From NCBI RefSeq assembly GCF_000720115.1, contig NZ_JOIR01000029.1, positions 123,788 to 187,787 of the forward strand: DNA of 64,000 bases. The letters are read 5' to 3'. A model generated the notes under the pieces. That model saw only the letters and a program-made list of their open reading frames with translations, was not told the DNA's origin and ran no database searches. Shown here in pieces: positions 25,669 to 34,950 of this stretch (positions within the stretch are counted from its first letter, which is position 1; each line of letters opens with the position of its first letter). Origin of the DNA: Streptomyces sp. NRRL F-2580. GTDB lineage: Bacteria; Actinomycetota; Actinomycetes; Streptomycetales; Streptomycetaceae. The position numbers and the translations under genes are program-made.

Positions 25669-26966
25669 GCGTGCGTGCCTTCCGGGGCTGCGAACTGCTG
25701 GAACGCGATGGACTTCTCGACCTTGTAGTACTCGCGGCCGAGGAGCTCGCCCACGATGCAGGCGTTGCGGTACGCGGCCATGCCCAGGTCGGGCGAGGTC
25801 AGGGAGTGGTTGTGGGTGGTGCCGTTCTGCAGGTACACCCCGCGGCCCGTGGTGTCGACGCTGTAGTTGCGGCCGGCGTCGAGGCGGCCGTGGCCGTCGA
25901 AGTTCAGCCGCCCGCGCACCGGGGCGAGGAACTCGGGCACCTGGTACTTGTAGCCGGTGGCCAGGACCAGGCCCTCGGAGGCGAGGGTGAAGTCCCGCTC
26001 CTGCTCCTCCTGGCGCAGCCCCAGGGTGTAGGTGCCCGTGGTGGTGTCGTACGCCGTGCTGTTCAGGGAGGTGTTGGTCAGCAGGGTGGTCGGCACCTGC
26101 CCCGGCATGGTGATCCTCTTCTGGTAGAGCAGGTCGAAGATGGCGTTGATCAGGTCGCCGTCGATGCCCTTGAAGAGGTTCTTCTGCTGGGTCTCCAGCC
26201 GGTAGCGGGTGTCCTCGGGGAGGGCGTGGAAGTAGTCCACGTACTCGGGGGAGGTCATCTCCAGCGTCAGCTTCGTGTACTCCAGCGGGAAGAACCGCGG
26301 GGAGCGGGTCACCCAGTTGAGCTGGTAGCCGTACGTGTCGATCTCGGCGAGCAGGTCGTAGTAGATCTCGGCCGCGCTCTGGCCGGAGCCGATCAGGGTG
26401 ATGGACTTCTTCTTCTGCAGCTCAGCCTTGTTCTGCATGTAGGCGGAGTTGTGCAGGAAGTCGCCGCCGAGGCCCTCGCAGGACTGCGGGACGTGCGGCG
26501 GGGTGCCGGTGCCCAGGACCAGGCGGCGGGCCCGGTGGGTCTCGCCCTTGTCCGTGTGGACCTCGTAGAGACCGGCCTGCTCGTCGTAGGTGACCTCGGT
26601 GACGGAGGTGGAGTACAGGACGTTGTCGAGCCGGTCGGCGGCCCAGCGGCAGTAGTCGTTGTACTCGGCGCGCAGCGGGTAGAAGTTCTCCCGGATGTAG
26701 AACGAGTACAGCCGGTCCTGGTCCTTCAGGTAGTTCAGGAAGGAGAAGGGCGAGGTCGGGTCGGCGAGGGTGACCAGGTCCGACATGAACGGCGTCTGCA
26801 GGTGCGCGCCGTCCAGGAACATCCCCGCGTGCCACTCGAAGTGCGGCTTCGACTCGATGAACAGGCCGTTCAGCTCGTCGATCGGCGCGGTGAGGCAGGC
26901 GAGTCCCAGGTTGAAGGGACCGAGGCCGATACCGATGAAGTCATGGGTCTCAGTGGTGGACGGCAA
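25665..26966 (-). CDS. desB: Cadaverine N5-monooxygenase (lysine/ornithine N-hydroxylase family)
   Basis: 433 aa flavoenzyme hydroxylating cadaverine. FAD site [23 protein letters not shown] site [19 protein letters not shown] and the C-terminal [12 protein letters not shown] motif. I place the start at TTG 26966, which has GGGAG six bases upstream and gives the family N-terminus [13 protein letters not shown]. No in-frame ATG or GTG precedes the FAD motif. This start lies 17 bp inside desA. Confidence 0.94.
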   Translation of the reverse strand: MPSTTETHDFIGIGLGPFNLGLACLTAPIDELNGLFIESKPHFEWHAGMFLDGAHLQTPFMSDLVTLADPTSPFSFLNYLKDQDRLYSFYIRENFYPLRAEYNDYCRWAADRLDNVLYSTSVTEVTYDEQAGLYEVHTDKGETHRARRLVLGTGTPPHVPQSCEGLGGDFLHNSAYMQNKAELQKKKSITLIGSGQSAAEIYYDLLAEIDTYGYQLNWVTRSPRFFPLEYTKLTLEMTSPEYVDYFHALPEDTRYRLETQQKNLFKGIDGDLINAIFDLLYQKRITMPGQVPTTLLTNTSLNSTAYDTTTGTYTLGLRQEEQERDFTLASEGLVLATGYKYQVPEFLAPVRGRLNFDGHGRLDAGRNYSVDTTGRGVYLQNGTTHNHSLTSPDLGMAAYRNACIVGELLGREYYKVEKSIAFQQFAAPEGTHA

Positions 26967-28440
26967 GGGATTCTCCCAGGAACTGCTCGGCGTGTGCGGC
27001 GAGGAGGTCGAGGACGGCAGCGATGTCGGCCGTCGTGGTCTGCGGGTTGAGGAGGGTGAACTTCAGGTACTGCTTTCCGTCCACCTTCGTCCCGGCGACG
27101 ACGGCCTCGCCGGAGGCGAAGAGCGCCTTGCGGGCGTGGAGCTGGGCCTCGTCGACGAGGTCGGCGGGGACCTCCCGGCCGGGCAGGAAGCGGAAGACGA
27201 GGGTGGAGATCTGCGGCTTGACGACGACCTCGAAGCGCGGGTCGGCGTCGATGAGGTCCCAGCCGGCGGCGGCCAGGTCGACGACCTCGTCGAAGAGCGA
27301 GCCGACGCCGTCGGCGCCCATGACGCGCAGGGTCATCCAGAGCTTGAGCGCGTCGAAGCGGCGCGTGGTCTGGATGGACTTGTCGACCTGGTTGGGGATG
27401 CGCTCCTCTGCCATGCGGCGCGGGTTGAGGTAGTCCGCGTGGTACGTGGCGTGCTTGAGGGTGTCGCGGTCGCGGACCAGCATCGCGCTGGAGCTGACCG
27501 GCTGGAAGAACGACTTGTGGTAGTCGACCGTGACCGAGTCGGCGTGCTCGATGCCGTCGAGGAGGTGCCGGCGGGTGGGGGAGACCAGCAGTCCGCAGCC
27601 GTACGCGGCGTCCACGTGCATCCACGCGGAGTGCTCGGCGGTCAGGCGGGCGATCTCGGGGAGCGGGTCGATGGACCCGAAGTCGGTGGTGCCGGCGGTG
27701 GCCACGACGGCCATCGGGAAGAGGCCTTCGGCGGCGCACTCCTCCAGCTCCAGGGCGAGCACCGCGGTGTCCATCCGGCGGTTGCGGTCGACGGGCACCG
27801 AGATGACGGCCTCGTAGCCGAGGCCGAGCATGGCGGCCGACTTCTGCACGCTGAAGTGGCTGGCCTCGGAGGTGAAGATGCGCAGTCGGGGGAGGAGTTC
27901 GGCCTTGGTGAGCTCGGCGCCCTCGTCCAGGGCCCGCTTCATGACGATCCGGCAGGCCTCGTCACGGGCGAGGAGCAGCGCGTGGAAGTTGGACTGGCTG
28001 CCACCGGAGGTGAAGATGCCGTCCGCGGCGGGGCCGAGGCCGATGCGCTGGGCGGTCCAGTCGATGAGGCGGCGCTCGATCAGCGTGCCGCCGATGGACT
28101 GGTCCCAGGTGTCGAGGGAGGAGTTGACGGCCGAGAGGACCGCCTCGCCCAGCACCGCGGGGATCACGACGGGACAGTTGAGGTGCCCGAGGTAGCGCGG
28201 GTGGTGGAAGTACACCGCGTCGCGCAGGTAGACGTCTTCCAGCTCGTCCAGGACGGCGGCCGCGTCCGCGAGCGGCCTGTCCAGGTCGATCCCGTTGATG
28301 ACCGGGGCGAGTTCGTCGACGGATATACCGGTGTGGGGCCGTTCCGTGGTCGCGAGTTTGGCGGCGACACGGTCGACGCCCTCGGTGACGGAACGCCGGT
28401 AGAGGTCCGCGGTCGTCTCGTTCAGCAGATGCGCGTGCAT
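26950..28440 (-). CDS. desA: Lysine decarboxylase for desferrioxamine synthesis
   Basis: 496 aa PLP enzyme of the group II decarboxylase family, making cadaverine. The PLP lysine is in [15 protein letters not shown], with [14 protein letters not shown] as the upstream Asp/Ala cofactor contact and [20 protein letters not shown] as the phosphate-binding segment. ATG at 28440 has GGAGG seven bases upstream; a TTG three bases earlier is less likely. First gene of desABCD, with an iron box upstream. Confidence 0.95.
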   Translation of the reverse strand: MHAHLLNETTADLYRRSVTEGVDRVAAKLATTERPHTGISVDELAPVINGIDLDRPLADAAAVLDELEDVYLRDAVYFHHPRYLGHLNCPVVIPAVLGEAVLSAVNSSLDTWDQSIGGTLIERRLIDWTAQRIGLGPAADGIFTSGGSQSNFHALLLARDEACRIVMKRALDEGAELTKAELLPRLRIFTSEASHFSVQKSAAMLGLGYEAVISVPVDRNRRMDTAVLALELEECAAEGLFPMAVVATAGTTDFGSIDPLPEIARLTAEHSAWMHVDAAYGCGLLVSPTRRHLLDGIEHADSVTVDYHKSFFQPVSSSAMLVRDRDTLKHATYHADYLNPRRMAEERIPNQVDKSIQTTRRFDALKLWMTLRVMGADGVGSLFDEVVDLAAAGWDLIDADPRFEVVVKPQISTLVFRFLPGREVPADLVDEAQLHARKALFASGEAVVAGTKVDGKQYLKFTLLNPQTTTADIAAVLDLLAAHAEQFLGESLAVHH

Positions 28441-28489
28441 CAACTTTCCTCCGGGCAGGGGGAGAAGGGGAGGGTGGGGTGGGTGATGT

Positions 28490-28508
28490 TTAGGTTAGCC
28501 TAACCTAA
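28490..28508. promoter_or_regulatory. Iron box (DmdR1/IdeR-type) of the des operon
   Basis: TTAGGTTAGCCTAACCTAA is a perfect 19 bp palindrome 50 bp upstream of desA. It matches the DmdR/DtxR consensus TTAGGTTAGSCTAACCTAA at every position, so the operon should be repressed by Fe(II)-loaded DmdR1. Confidence 0.96.
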
Positions 28509-28528
28509 GCTAATAGGCCAAATGGGGA

Positions 28529-28555
28529 GGGGCCCTGGCTTGAAGCCAGGGCCCC
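28529..28555. terminator. Terminator after the siderophore-interacting protein gene
   Basis: GGGGCCCTGGCTT (28529-28541) pairs with AAGCCAGGGCCCC (28543-28555). It lies 31 bp beyond the stop of the 28587-29492 gene and just upstream of the des promoter. Confidence 0.85.
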
Positions 28556-28586
28556 TCTCAACGGGCTTGCGGGGTACGGCAGCTGA

Positions 28587-29492
28587 CTACAGCTCGGACG
28601 CCGGGTCCTCGCTCGGGGCCTTGCCGGCGTACGCCTCGGCGAGGAGCTGCTCCTCGCTCGCGCCGAGCCGCCAGTAACCGGTGAAACGCACCGCGCGGCG
28701 GTCGACGGATCGTTCCTGCACGAAGTGGCGGCGCACCGCGCGAACGGTGCCGGCCTCGCCCGCCAGCCAGACGTACGGGACCTCCGCGGCGGGCGGTTCG
28801 GCCGAGCGCAGCACGCTCAGCACCTGCTCGGTCCGCTCCCGGCCGTGGCCCTCGCGCACGATCCAGGTGATGTCCGCGTCGGCGAGCGTGTCCGGCGCGA
28901 TCCGGTCGTCCTCGTGCGGGACCTCGAACCAGGCCCGGACCCGGGTCCCGGCGGCCAGCCGGTCCAGGATCGAGGCCGCGGCCGGCAGGGCGGTCTCGTC
29001 CGCGTACATCCAGATCGCGTCGGTGGCGGCCGGCGGCTGGAAGCGTACGGACTTGTTCTCCGCGACGGCCGGGCCGATGGCCAGGATCCGGCGGCCGGCG
29101 ACCGCGCGCCCGGCCCAGCGGGAGGCCGGCGAGGCGTCGCCGTGCAGGACGAAGTCGATGTCGACCTCGACCGCCCCCTCGGGCGTGCGGCGCTGCTCGC
29201 GCACCGTGTAGGAGCGCATCACCGGCCGCTCCTCGTCCGGCATCCCGCGCCAGGCGGCGAACCAGGTGTCCTCGTCCGTGGACGGGAGCACGGTGTGCTC
29301 CTGGTCGGCCGGGGGCAGGAAGAGCGACAGGCTCTGGTCGAAGCCGCCCGAGCGGAAGTCCGCCAGGGACTCCCCGCCGAACGTGACCCGCAGGAACGAG
29401 TGGCCGAGGCGGCGCGTGCGGACCACTTCGAGCTCGAAGAACCTGAAGTGGGCGACGGCCGGAGCGGTGTCGTCGGACGTGGTGACGGTCAT
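28587..29492 (-). CDS. Siderophore-interacting protein (ferric-siderophore reductase)
   Basis: 301 aa cytoplasmic FAD- and NAD(P)H-dependent reductase of the SIP/ViuB family. The FAD-binding barrel carries RSYTVREQRRTPEGAVEVDI and DFVLHGDASPASRWA; the C-terminal SIP domain shows YADETALPAAASIL and VWLAGEAGTVRAVRRHFVQE, ending GYWRLGASEEQLLAE. It would release iron from imported ferrioxamine. It lies between desE and desA on the same strand but has its own terminators on both sides. Confidence 0.92.
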   Translation of the reverse strand: MTVTTSDDTAPAVAHFRFFELEVVRTRRLGHSFLRVTFGGESLADFRSGGFDQSLSLFLPPADQEHTVLPSTDEDTWFAAWRGMPDEERPVMRSYTVREQRRTPEGAVEVDIDFVLHGDASPASRWAGRAVAGRRILAIGPAVAENKSVRFQPPAATDAIWMYADETALPAAASILDRLAAGTRVRAWFEVPHEDDRIAPDTLADADITWIVREGHGRERTEQVLSVLRSAEPPAAEVPYVWLAGEAGTVRAVRRHFVQERSVDRRAVRFTGYWRLGASEEQLLAEAYAGKAPSEDPASEL

Positions 29493-29527
29493 GCGGAGGA
29501 TCCCCCTGGAAGTCGGAACGGCCTACG

Positions 29528-29550
29528 GGCGCCCGGGGTCACCGGGCGCC
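29528..29550. terminator. Terminator after desE
   Basis: GGCGCCCGG (29528-29536) and CCGGGCGCC (29542-29550), a 9 bp perfect stem with loop GGTCA, 14 bp after the desE stop. Confidence 0.75.
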
Positions 29551-29564
29551 GCGGGTCGAGCGGG

Positions 29565-30602
29565 TCAGCTGACCTTCTTGGCGTTCTGGATGGACTTCGC
29601 GAGGTCCTCGAGGATCTGGGCGCACTTGGCGTACGAGTAGATCGGCTCGGTGACGCGCGGGGTGATCTGGCCGGCCTTGACCGCCGGGAGCTCGGCCCAG
29701 GTGGCCTTCGCCTTCAGCTCCTCCGGCTGCAGGGTGCCGGTGCGGTTGTCGAGCAGGACGACGTCGGCCTTGTACTTGCCGGCGTTCTCCCAGCTGAGGC
29801 TCTCGAAGAAGCCGCCCTCGTCCAGCTTCTCCGGGGTGACGAACTCGACGCCGAGCTGCTTGAAGTACTTCAGGTCGGCCGAGGTGTCCGGGGTGGAGAC
29901 GTAGAACAGGTCGGCGGAGCCGGAGCCCACGAGCACCTTGACGCCCGGGTTGGCCTTGGTGGCCTCGCGCACCTTCGCGGCGGCGGCCTCGAAGCGGGCC
30001 TTCGCGTCGACGGCGGTCTTGGCGTTCATGTCGGCGCCCAGGGACTTGGCGAGGTCCGCGGTGCGCTCCAGCGCCTTGTCGAGGGTGGCGTCGCCGCCCA
30101 CGGAGATCGCGGCGGCCGGGGCCAGCTTCAGGATCTTGTCCTTGGAGGCCTCCGGGACGTACCAGTACGTGCCGTCCCAGGTGTTGGTGACGAGAAGGTC
30201 GGGCTGGAGGGCCGCGTACTTCTCGACGTTGAAGTCGTCGTAGACGTTGCCGAGGATCTCGACCTTGGAGATGTCCATCGAGCCGGCCTGGACGTCGGGC
30301 TTGCCGTCGGCGGTCTTGGTCGGGCCGAAGACGCCCTTGACCGGGACGCCGTAGTCGTAGAGCGCGGCGGCGGTGCCGGTGAAGGCGACGATGTTCTTCG
30401 GCTTCGCCTTGGTGCTGACCTCCTTGCCGAGGTCGTCCTTGAAGGTCCAGGGGCCGGAGGCCGCAGCGCCGTTGTCCTTGCCGCCGTCGCCCTTCGCCGA
30501 GTCGGTGCCACCGCATGCGGCGAGCGCAGCGACGAGGCCGAGGGCGCCGCCTGCCGCGATGAATCCGCGGCGGGTGAAGGAGGAGGTTCGGGACTTGGGC
30601 AT
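29565..30602 (-). CDS. desE: Ferrioxamine-binding lipoprotein
   Basis: 345 aa solute-binding protein of the FepB/FhuD type. The N-terminus has a twin-arginine motif and lipobox (SSFTRRGFIAAGGALG, then LAAC), so it is a Tat-exported lipoprotein. Body motifs: KPKNIVAFTGTAAALYDYGV, YAALQPDLLVTNTWDGTYWY and AADVVLLDNRTGT-like strand KADVVLLDNRTGT. ATG at 30602 chosen because the Tat signal starts right after it; the ribosome binding site is weak. Permease and ATPase genes are not adjacent. An iron box lies 53 bp upstream. Confidence 0.9.
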   Translation of the reverse strand: MPKSRTSSFTRRGFIAAGGALGLVAALAACGGTDSAKGDGGKDNGAAASGPWTFKDDLGKEVSTKAKPKNIVAFTGTAAALYDYGVPVKGVFGPTKTADGKPDVQAGSMDISKVEILGNVYDDFNVEKYAALQPDLLVTNTWDGTYWYVPEASKDKILKLAPAAAISVGGDATLDKALERTADLAKSLGADMNAKTAVDAKARFEAAAAKVREATKANPGVKVLVGSGSADLFYVSTPDTSADLKYFKQLGVEFVTPEKLDEGGFFESLSWENAGKYKADVVLLDNRTGTLQPEELKAKATWAELPAVKAGQITPRVTEPIYSYAKCAQILEDLAKSIQNAKKVS

Positions 30603-30654
30603 GTCGATGTCCGTTTTCGTGCGTATCCGGGCGGCCACTGAGCCGTTCGTGAGG

Positions 30655-30671
30655 AAGGTTAGCCTAACCTT
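30655..30671. promoter_or_regulatory. Iron box (DmdR1/IdeR-type) upstream of desE
   Basis: AAGGTTAGCCTAACCTT, a perfect 17 bp palindrome with the DtxR-family core GGTTAGCCTAACC, 53 bp before the desE start. Confidence 0.95.
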
Positions 30672-30685
30672 GGCCGAAAACGGTA

Positions 30686-30712
30686 AGGGGGCCCTAAGTT
30701 CTTGGGCCCCCT
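30686..30712. terminator. Terminator after the acyl-CoA dehydrogenase gene
   Basis: AGGGGGCCC and AAG pair with CTT and GGGCCCCCT around a two-base TT loop (one bulged T). It ends the liu/acc-type operon on the minus strand. Confidence 0.8.
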
Positions 30713-30743
30713 CGTTCCGCCCGGACCCGGACGAACCCTGCGG

Positions 30744-31904
30744 CTAGGCGGAGAAGCCCAGTTCACGGGCGATCAGCATGCGCTGGACCTCGCTGGTGCC
30801 CTCGCCGATCTCCAGGATCTTGGAATCCCGCCACATGCGGGCTACCGGGTACTCGTTCATGAACCCGTAGCCGCCGTGGATCTGGGTCGCCTCACGGGCG
30901 TTGTCGACGGCCACGGTCGAGGAGTACAGCTTCGCGATCGCCGCCTCCTTCTTGAAGGGCTCGCCGGCCACCAGCCGGGAGGCCGCGTCGCGCCAGCCGA
31001 TGCGGGCCATGTGGGCGCGCATCTCCATGTCGGCCAGCTTGAACTGGATGGCCTGGTTGTCACCGATCGCCTTGCCGAAGGCGTGCCGCTCCTTGGCGTA
31101 CTTCACCGACTCGTCCACGCAGCCCTGCGCGAGCCCGGTCGCGAGCGCCGAGATGGCGATCCGGCCCTCGTCGAGGATCCGCAGGAACTGGGCGTAGCCG
31201 CGGCCCTCCGCGCCCACCAGGTTGGCCAGGGGCACCCGTACGTTGTCGAAGGACAGCTCACGGGTGTCCGAGGAGTTCCAGCCCACCTTGGAGTAGGGCG
31301 CGGCCACCGTGAAGCCCGGGGTGCCGGACGGGACGATGATCGAGGAGATCTCCGGGCGGCCGTCCGCCGTGCGGCCCGTCACGGCGGTGACCGTGACCAG
31401 ACCGGTGATGTCCGTACCGGAGTTGGTGATGAAGCACTTCGAGCCGTTGATGACCCACTCGTCGCCGTCCTTGACGGCCGTGGTGCGGGTGCCGCCGGCG
31501 TCGGAGCCCGCGCCGGGCTCGGTCAGACCGAAGGCGCCGAGGATCTCGCCGGAGCACATCTTCGGCAGCCACTCCCGCTTCTGCTCCTCCGAGCCGAAGA
31601 GGTGGATCGGCATGGCGCCCAGGGAGACGCCGGCCTCCAGGGTGATGGCCACCGAGGAGTCGACGCGCGCCAGCTCCTCCAGGGCGATGCCGAGGGCGAG
31701 GTAGTCCCCGCCCATGCCGCCGTACTCCTCCGGGAAGGGCAGGCCGAACAGGCCCATGCGGCCCATCTCGGCGACGATCTCGTAGGGGAACTCGTGCCGC
31801 TCGTAGAGGTCGCCGATCTTCGGGGCGACGACGTCGTGCGCGAACGCCTCGACGGTGCGGCGGAGTTCCTCGTGCTCAGGGGTGAGCCGGTGGTCGAGGG
31901 ACAT
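30744..31904 (-). CDS. acdH: Acyl-CoA dehydrogenase (branched-chain type)
   Basis: 386 aa FAD flavoprotein. N-terminal helical domain, GAFGLTEPGAGSDAGGT and CFITNSGTDITGLVTV (FAD and acyl-CoA contacts), and QIHGGYGFMNEYPVARMWRD. The catalytic glutamate of the short/medium-chain type is in KILEIGEGTSEVQRM. In S. coelicolor the equivalent gene (acdH) acts on isovaleryl-, isobutyryl- and butyryl-CoA; I infer the same here from its operon with HMG-CoA lyase and a biotin carboxylase. It starts 7 bp after the lyase stop. Confidence 0.9.
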   Translation of the reverse strand: MSLDHRLTPEHEELRRTVEAFAHDVVAPKIGDLYERHEFPYEIVAEMGRMGLFGLPFPEEYGGMGGDYLALGIALEELARVDSSVAITLEAGVSLGAMPIHLFGSEEQKREWLPKMCSGEILGAFGLTEPGAGSDAGGTRTTAVKDGDEWVINGSKCFITNSGTDITGLVTVTAVTGRTADGRPEISSIIVPSGTPGFTVAAPYSKVGWNSSDTRELSFDNVRVPLANLVGAEGRGYAQFLRILDEGRIAISALATGLAQGCVDESVKYAKERHAFGKAIGDNQAIQFKLADMEMRAHMARIGWRDAASRLVAGEPFKKEAAIAKLYSSTVAVDNAREATQIHGGYGFMNEYPVARMWRDSKILEIGEGTSEVQRMLIARELGFSA

Positions 31905-31911
31905 GGTGTGA

Positions 31912-32847
31912 CTACTCCTTGTGGGAGAGGGCGCGGACGGTGCGTGAGGGGCTGGGACGCCCCAGCTGTTCGGCCATCCACACGCTCGTGGCGGTGAGGG
32001 CGGCCAGATCGACCCCGGTCTCGATGCCGAGGCCGTCGAGCATCCACACCAGGTCCTCGGTCGCGAGATTGCCGGTGGCGCTCTTCGCGTACGGGCATCC
32101 GCCGAGGCCGCCGGCGGAGGCGTCGACGGTGGTCACACCGTGCTGGAGCGCGGCGAGGGTGTTGGAGAGGGCCTGGCCGTAGGTGTCGTGGAAGTGCACG
32201 CCGATGCGGTCGGTGCCGACGCCCGCCTCGTTCAGGCTGCTGAGCAGCTCCTGGACGTGGCCGGGAGTGGCGACGCCGATGGTGTCGCCGAGGCTCAGCT
32301 CGTCGCAGCCGAGGTCCAGCAGGGACTTCGCGACCCGTACGACCTGGTGGACCGGGACGGGGCCCTCCCAGGGATCGCCGAAGCACATCGAGAGGTAGCC
32401 GCGGACGTGCGCCTTCTCCTGCTTCGCGCGGGCCACGACGGGCTCGAACATCGCGAGGGACTCGGCGACGGTCCGGTTGAGGTTGCGGGAGGCGAAGGTC
32501 TCGGTGGCCGAGCCGAAGACGGCGATGCGGGTGGCCCCGAGGGCGAGCGCGCGGTCCAGGCCGCGCTCGTTGGGGACGAGGACGGGCAGGGCCACCCCGT
32601 CGAGGTCCGCGAGCCGCGGGAACAGCGCCTCGGCGTCGGCCAGCTGCGGAACCCACTTGGGGTGCACGAAGCTGGTGGCCTCGACGGTGGTCAGCCCGGC
32701 GGCGGCCAGACGGTGGATGAACTCCGCCTTGACCTCGGTGGGTACGGCGCTCTTCTCGTTCTGGAGCCCGTCGCGCGCGCCGACCTCGTGGATCCGGACC
32801 CGGGCCGGGAGGCCGGAGACCGGAACGGTCATGGGCAGGCGGTTCAT
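31912..32847 (-). CDS. hmgL: Hydroxymethylglutaryl-CoA lyase
   Basis: 311 aa TIM-barrel metal enzyme that splits HMG-CoA to acetoacetate and acetyl-CoA, the last step of leucine breakdown. VRIHEVGARDGLQNEKSAVP is the N-terminal active-site strand and ASAGGLGGCPYAKSATGNLA the Cys loop. GVHFHDTYGQAL carries the metal-binding His pair. The ATG at 32847 overlaps the carboxylase alpha stop (ATGA), so translation is coupled. Confidence 0.94.
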   Translation of the reverse strand: MNRLPMTVPVSGLPARVRIHEVGARDGLQNEKSAVPTEVKAEFIHRLAAAGLTTVEATSFVHPKWVPQLADAEALFPRLADLDGVALPVLVPNERGLDRALALGATRIAVFGSATETFASRNLNRTVAESLAMFEPVVARAKQEKAHVRGYLSMCFGDPWEGPVPVHQVVRVAKSLLDLGCDELSLGDTIGVATPGHVQELLSSLNEAGVGTDRIGVHFHDTYGQALSNTLAALQHGVTTVDASAGGLGGCPYAKSATGNLATEDLVWMLDGLGIETGVDLAALTATSVWMAEQLGRPSPSRTVRALSHKE

Positions 32848-34934
32848 TCGCCCTCCTCGTCCGGGGTGACGACGGCCAGGACCTGGTCCATCGCCACCGT
32901 GGTGCCGGGGGTCACGTCGAGCTCGGTGACGGTGCCGGCGTGCGGGGCGGAGATGACGTGCTCCATCTTCATGGCCTCGACGACGAGCAGGCTCTGCCCG
33001 GCCGTCACCCGGTCGCCGACGGCCACCTTGACGACGGTGACGGTGCCGGGCATGGGGGCGGCGAGGGTGTCCGCGCCTCCGCGTCCGGCCCCGCTGAGGT
33101 TCGCCACGACGGGGTCGTACGCCTGGACGTGCCAGCTGTCGCCGTCGCGGCCGAGCCAGGTCCCCTCCGGGGAGGTGGCGTGGCTGAACCGGTGCGTGAC
33201 GCCGTCGAGTTCGACCGTGACGGTGTCGGGGGTGCGGGTGAGGATCCGGCCGCGGGCCGGTGCGCCGGGGGCGCTGCCCCCGGACCCCCGCGCCTCAAAC
33301 GCCGGCGGGGCTGGATTTGGCCCGGACGAGTCCGAGATGAGGAGCTCGGAGTCCGTTCCCAGGGGGCGAGTACGAACCTGCACCGGATCCTGGCCGGGAA
33401 GGCGGAAGTGGTGGACCGTCCAGGCGGGCGTGCCGCCCAGACGCCAGCCGTTGGCGGCGTCGAAGGGGTCGGCCCACCCACCCAGCCCCTCCGGCGTTTG
33501 AGGAGCGGGTCCGGGCAGAGCCCGGGGACCCTGCGCCAGCAGGGCTGCAGTGGCGTACACCTCGCCCGGGACCCCCTCCGGCAGGAGCTCGGCGAGGTCG
33601 CGCTCCACCAGCCCGGTGTCGAGGTCGCCCGACACCACGTCCGGGTGCGCCAGCAGCCTCCGCAGGAAACCGGCGTTCGTCTGGACACCCAGGATCACGG
33701 TGTCCGCCAGAGCCCCCCGCAGCAGGCGCAGCGCACTGGCGCGGTCGGGCCCGTACGCGATGACCTTCGACAGCATCGGGTCGTACGTCGACCCCACCGG
33801 CACGCCCGCCGTCAGCCCGGAGTCCGTGCGCACGGCCCCGCCGTCCGGCTCGGAGAGGGCCAGGACGGTACCGCCCGACGGCAGGAACCCGCGCGCCGGG
33901 TCCTCCGCGCAGACGCGGGCCTCGATCGCGTGGCCGGTCAGCGTCACCCCGGACTGGTCGAAGCCCAGCGGGGCGCCGGCTGCCACCCGGATCTGCTGCG
34001 CCACCAGGTCCAGCCCCGTGATCAGCTCCGTCACCGGGTGCTCGACCTGGAGGCGGGTGTTCATCTCCATGAAGTAGTAGGAGGAGGGGTCCCCGCCCGG
34101 GACGATGAACTCCACCGTGCCCGCGCCGACGTACCCGCACGAGCGGGCCGCGTCGACCGCCGCCGCGCCCATCGCCGCACGCGTCTTCTCGTCGAGCAGG
34201 ACCGACGGCGCCTCCTCGATCACCTTCTGGTGCCGGCGCTGCAGCGAGCACTCGCGCTCACCGAGGTGCACCACGTTCCCGTGGGCGTCCGCCAGCACCT
34301 GGATCTCGATGTGCCGCGGCCGGTCGATCCACCGCTCCACCAGCAGGGTGTCGTCGCCGAAGGAGGACTTCGCCTCGCGGCGGGCCGCCGCGATCTCCTC
34401 GGCCAGCACCATCTCGTCGCGGACCAGCCGCATGCCCTTGCCGCCGCCGCCCGCGGAGGGCTTGAGCAGCACCGGCATGCCGATCTCCGCCGCGGCCGCG
34501 ACCAGTTCGGCGTCGGTCAGGCCGCTGCCGGAGGAGCCGGGAACCACGGGCACGCCCGCCGCCTTCACCGTCTCCTTCGCGCGGATCTTGTCGCCCATCA
34601 GCGAGATGGCGAAGGCCGGTGGCCCGATGAAGGCCAGCCCGGCGTCCGCGCAGGCCTGGGCGAAGGCCGCGTTCTCGGCGAGGAAGCCGTAGCCCGGGTG
34701 GACGGCCTCGGCGCCCGTGCGGCGGGCGGCGTCGAGGAGCCGCTCCACCGACAGGTAGCTCTCGGCGGCCGCCGCCGGACCGATCCGGACGGCCGTGTCG
34801 GCCTCCCGTACGTGCCGGGCGTCCGCGTCGGCGTCGCTGAAGACGGCCACGGAGCGGATGCCGAGCTCCCGCAGTGTGCGGATGACCCGGACCGCGATCT
34901 CGCCGCGGTTCGCGACCAGAACAGTGCTGAACAT
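32844..34934 (-). CDS. Biotin-dependent acyl-CoA carboxylase alpha subunit (methylcrotonyl-CoA type)
   Basis: 696 aa. Biotin carboxylase domain first (VLVANRGEIAVRVIRTLREL; KPSAGGGGKGMRLV ATP-grasp; EMNTRLQVEHPVTELITGLD), a linker, then a BCCP domain with VEAMKMEHVI and the biotinylated Lys. ATG at 34934, GAGG upstream, 16 bp after the beta subunit stop. The middle region contains two in-frame copies, in opposite orientation, of a dispersed Streptomyces repeat (residues about 468-485 and 538-556), lengthening the linker with Pro/Gly-rich peptide. Context (HMG-CoA lyase, acyl-CoA dehydrogenase) points to methylcrotonyl-CoA, though this actinobacterial group can be broad. Confidence 0.92.
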   Translation of the reverse strand: MFSTVLVANRGEIAVRVIRTLRELGIRSVAVFSDADADARHVREADTAVRIGPAAAAESYLSVERLLDAARRTGAEAVHPGYGFLAENAAFAQACADAGLAFIGPPAFAISLMGDKIRAKETVKAAGVPVVPGSSGSGLTDAELVAAAAEIGMPVLLKPSAGGGGKGMRLVRDEMVLAEEIAAARREAKSSFGDDTLLVERWIDRPRHIEIQVLADAHGNVVHLGERECSLQRRHQKVIEEAPSVLLDEKTRAAMGAAAVDAARSCGYVGAGTVEFIVPGGDPSSYYFMEMNTRLQVEHPVTELITGLDLVAQQIRVAAGAPLGFDQSGVTLTGHAIEARVCAEDPARGFLPSGGTVLALSEPDGGAVRTDSGLTAGVPVGSTYDPMLSKVIAYGPDRASALRLLRGALADTVILGVQTNAGFLRRLLAHPDVVSGDLDTGLVERDLAELLPEGVPGEVYATAALLAQGPRALPGPAPQTPEGLGGWADPFDAANGWRLGGTPAWTVHHFRLPGQDPVQVRTRPLGTDSELLISDSSGPNPAPPAFEARGSGGSAPGAPARGRILTRTPDTVTVELDGVTHRFSHATSPEGTWLGRDGDSWHVQAYDPVVANLSGAGRGGADTLAAPMPGTVTVVKVAVGDRVTAGQSLLVVEAMKMEHVISAPHAGTVTELDVTPGTTVAMDQVLAVVTPDEEGE
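33266..33320 (+). repeat. Dispersed repeat copy 1, inside carboxylase alpha gene
   Basis: Contains GCCTCAAACGCCGGCGGGG followed by CTGGATTT, preceded by a GGGGGCGCTGCCCCC hairpin. I recognise this as a common intergenic repeat of Streptomyces chromosomes. Here it lies in the coding strand of the carboxylase alpha gene without breaking the frame. Confidence 0.8.
33478..33531 (-). repeat. Dispersed repeat copy 2, inverted relative to copy 1
   Basis: On the minus strand it reads CCGGGCTCTGCCCGG, ACCCGCTCCTCAAACGCC, GGAGGGGCTGG: the same element as copy 1 in opposite orientation, 157 bp away. The matching cores could pair in the mRNA to give a long hairpin. Again in frame. Confidence 0.8.
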
Positions 34935-34950
34935 CAGTGAGGTCCTCACG

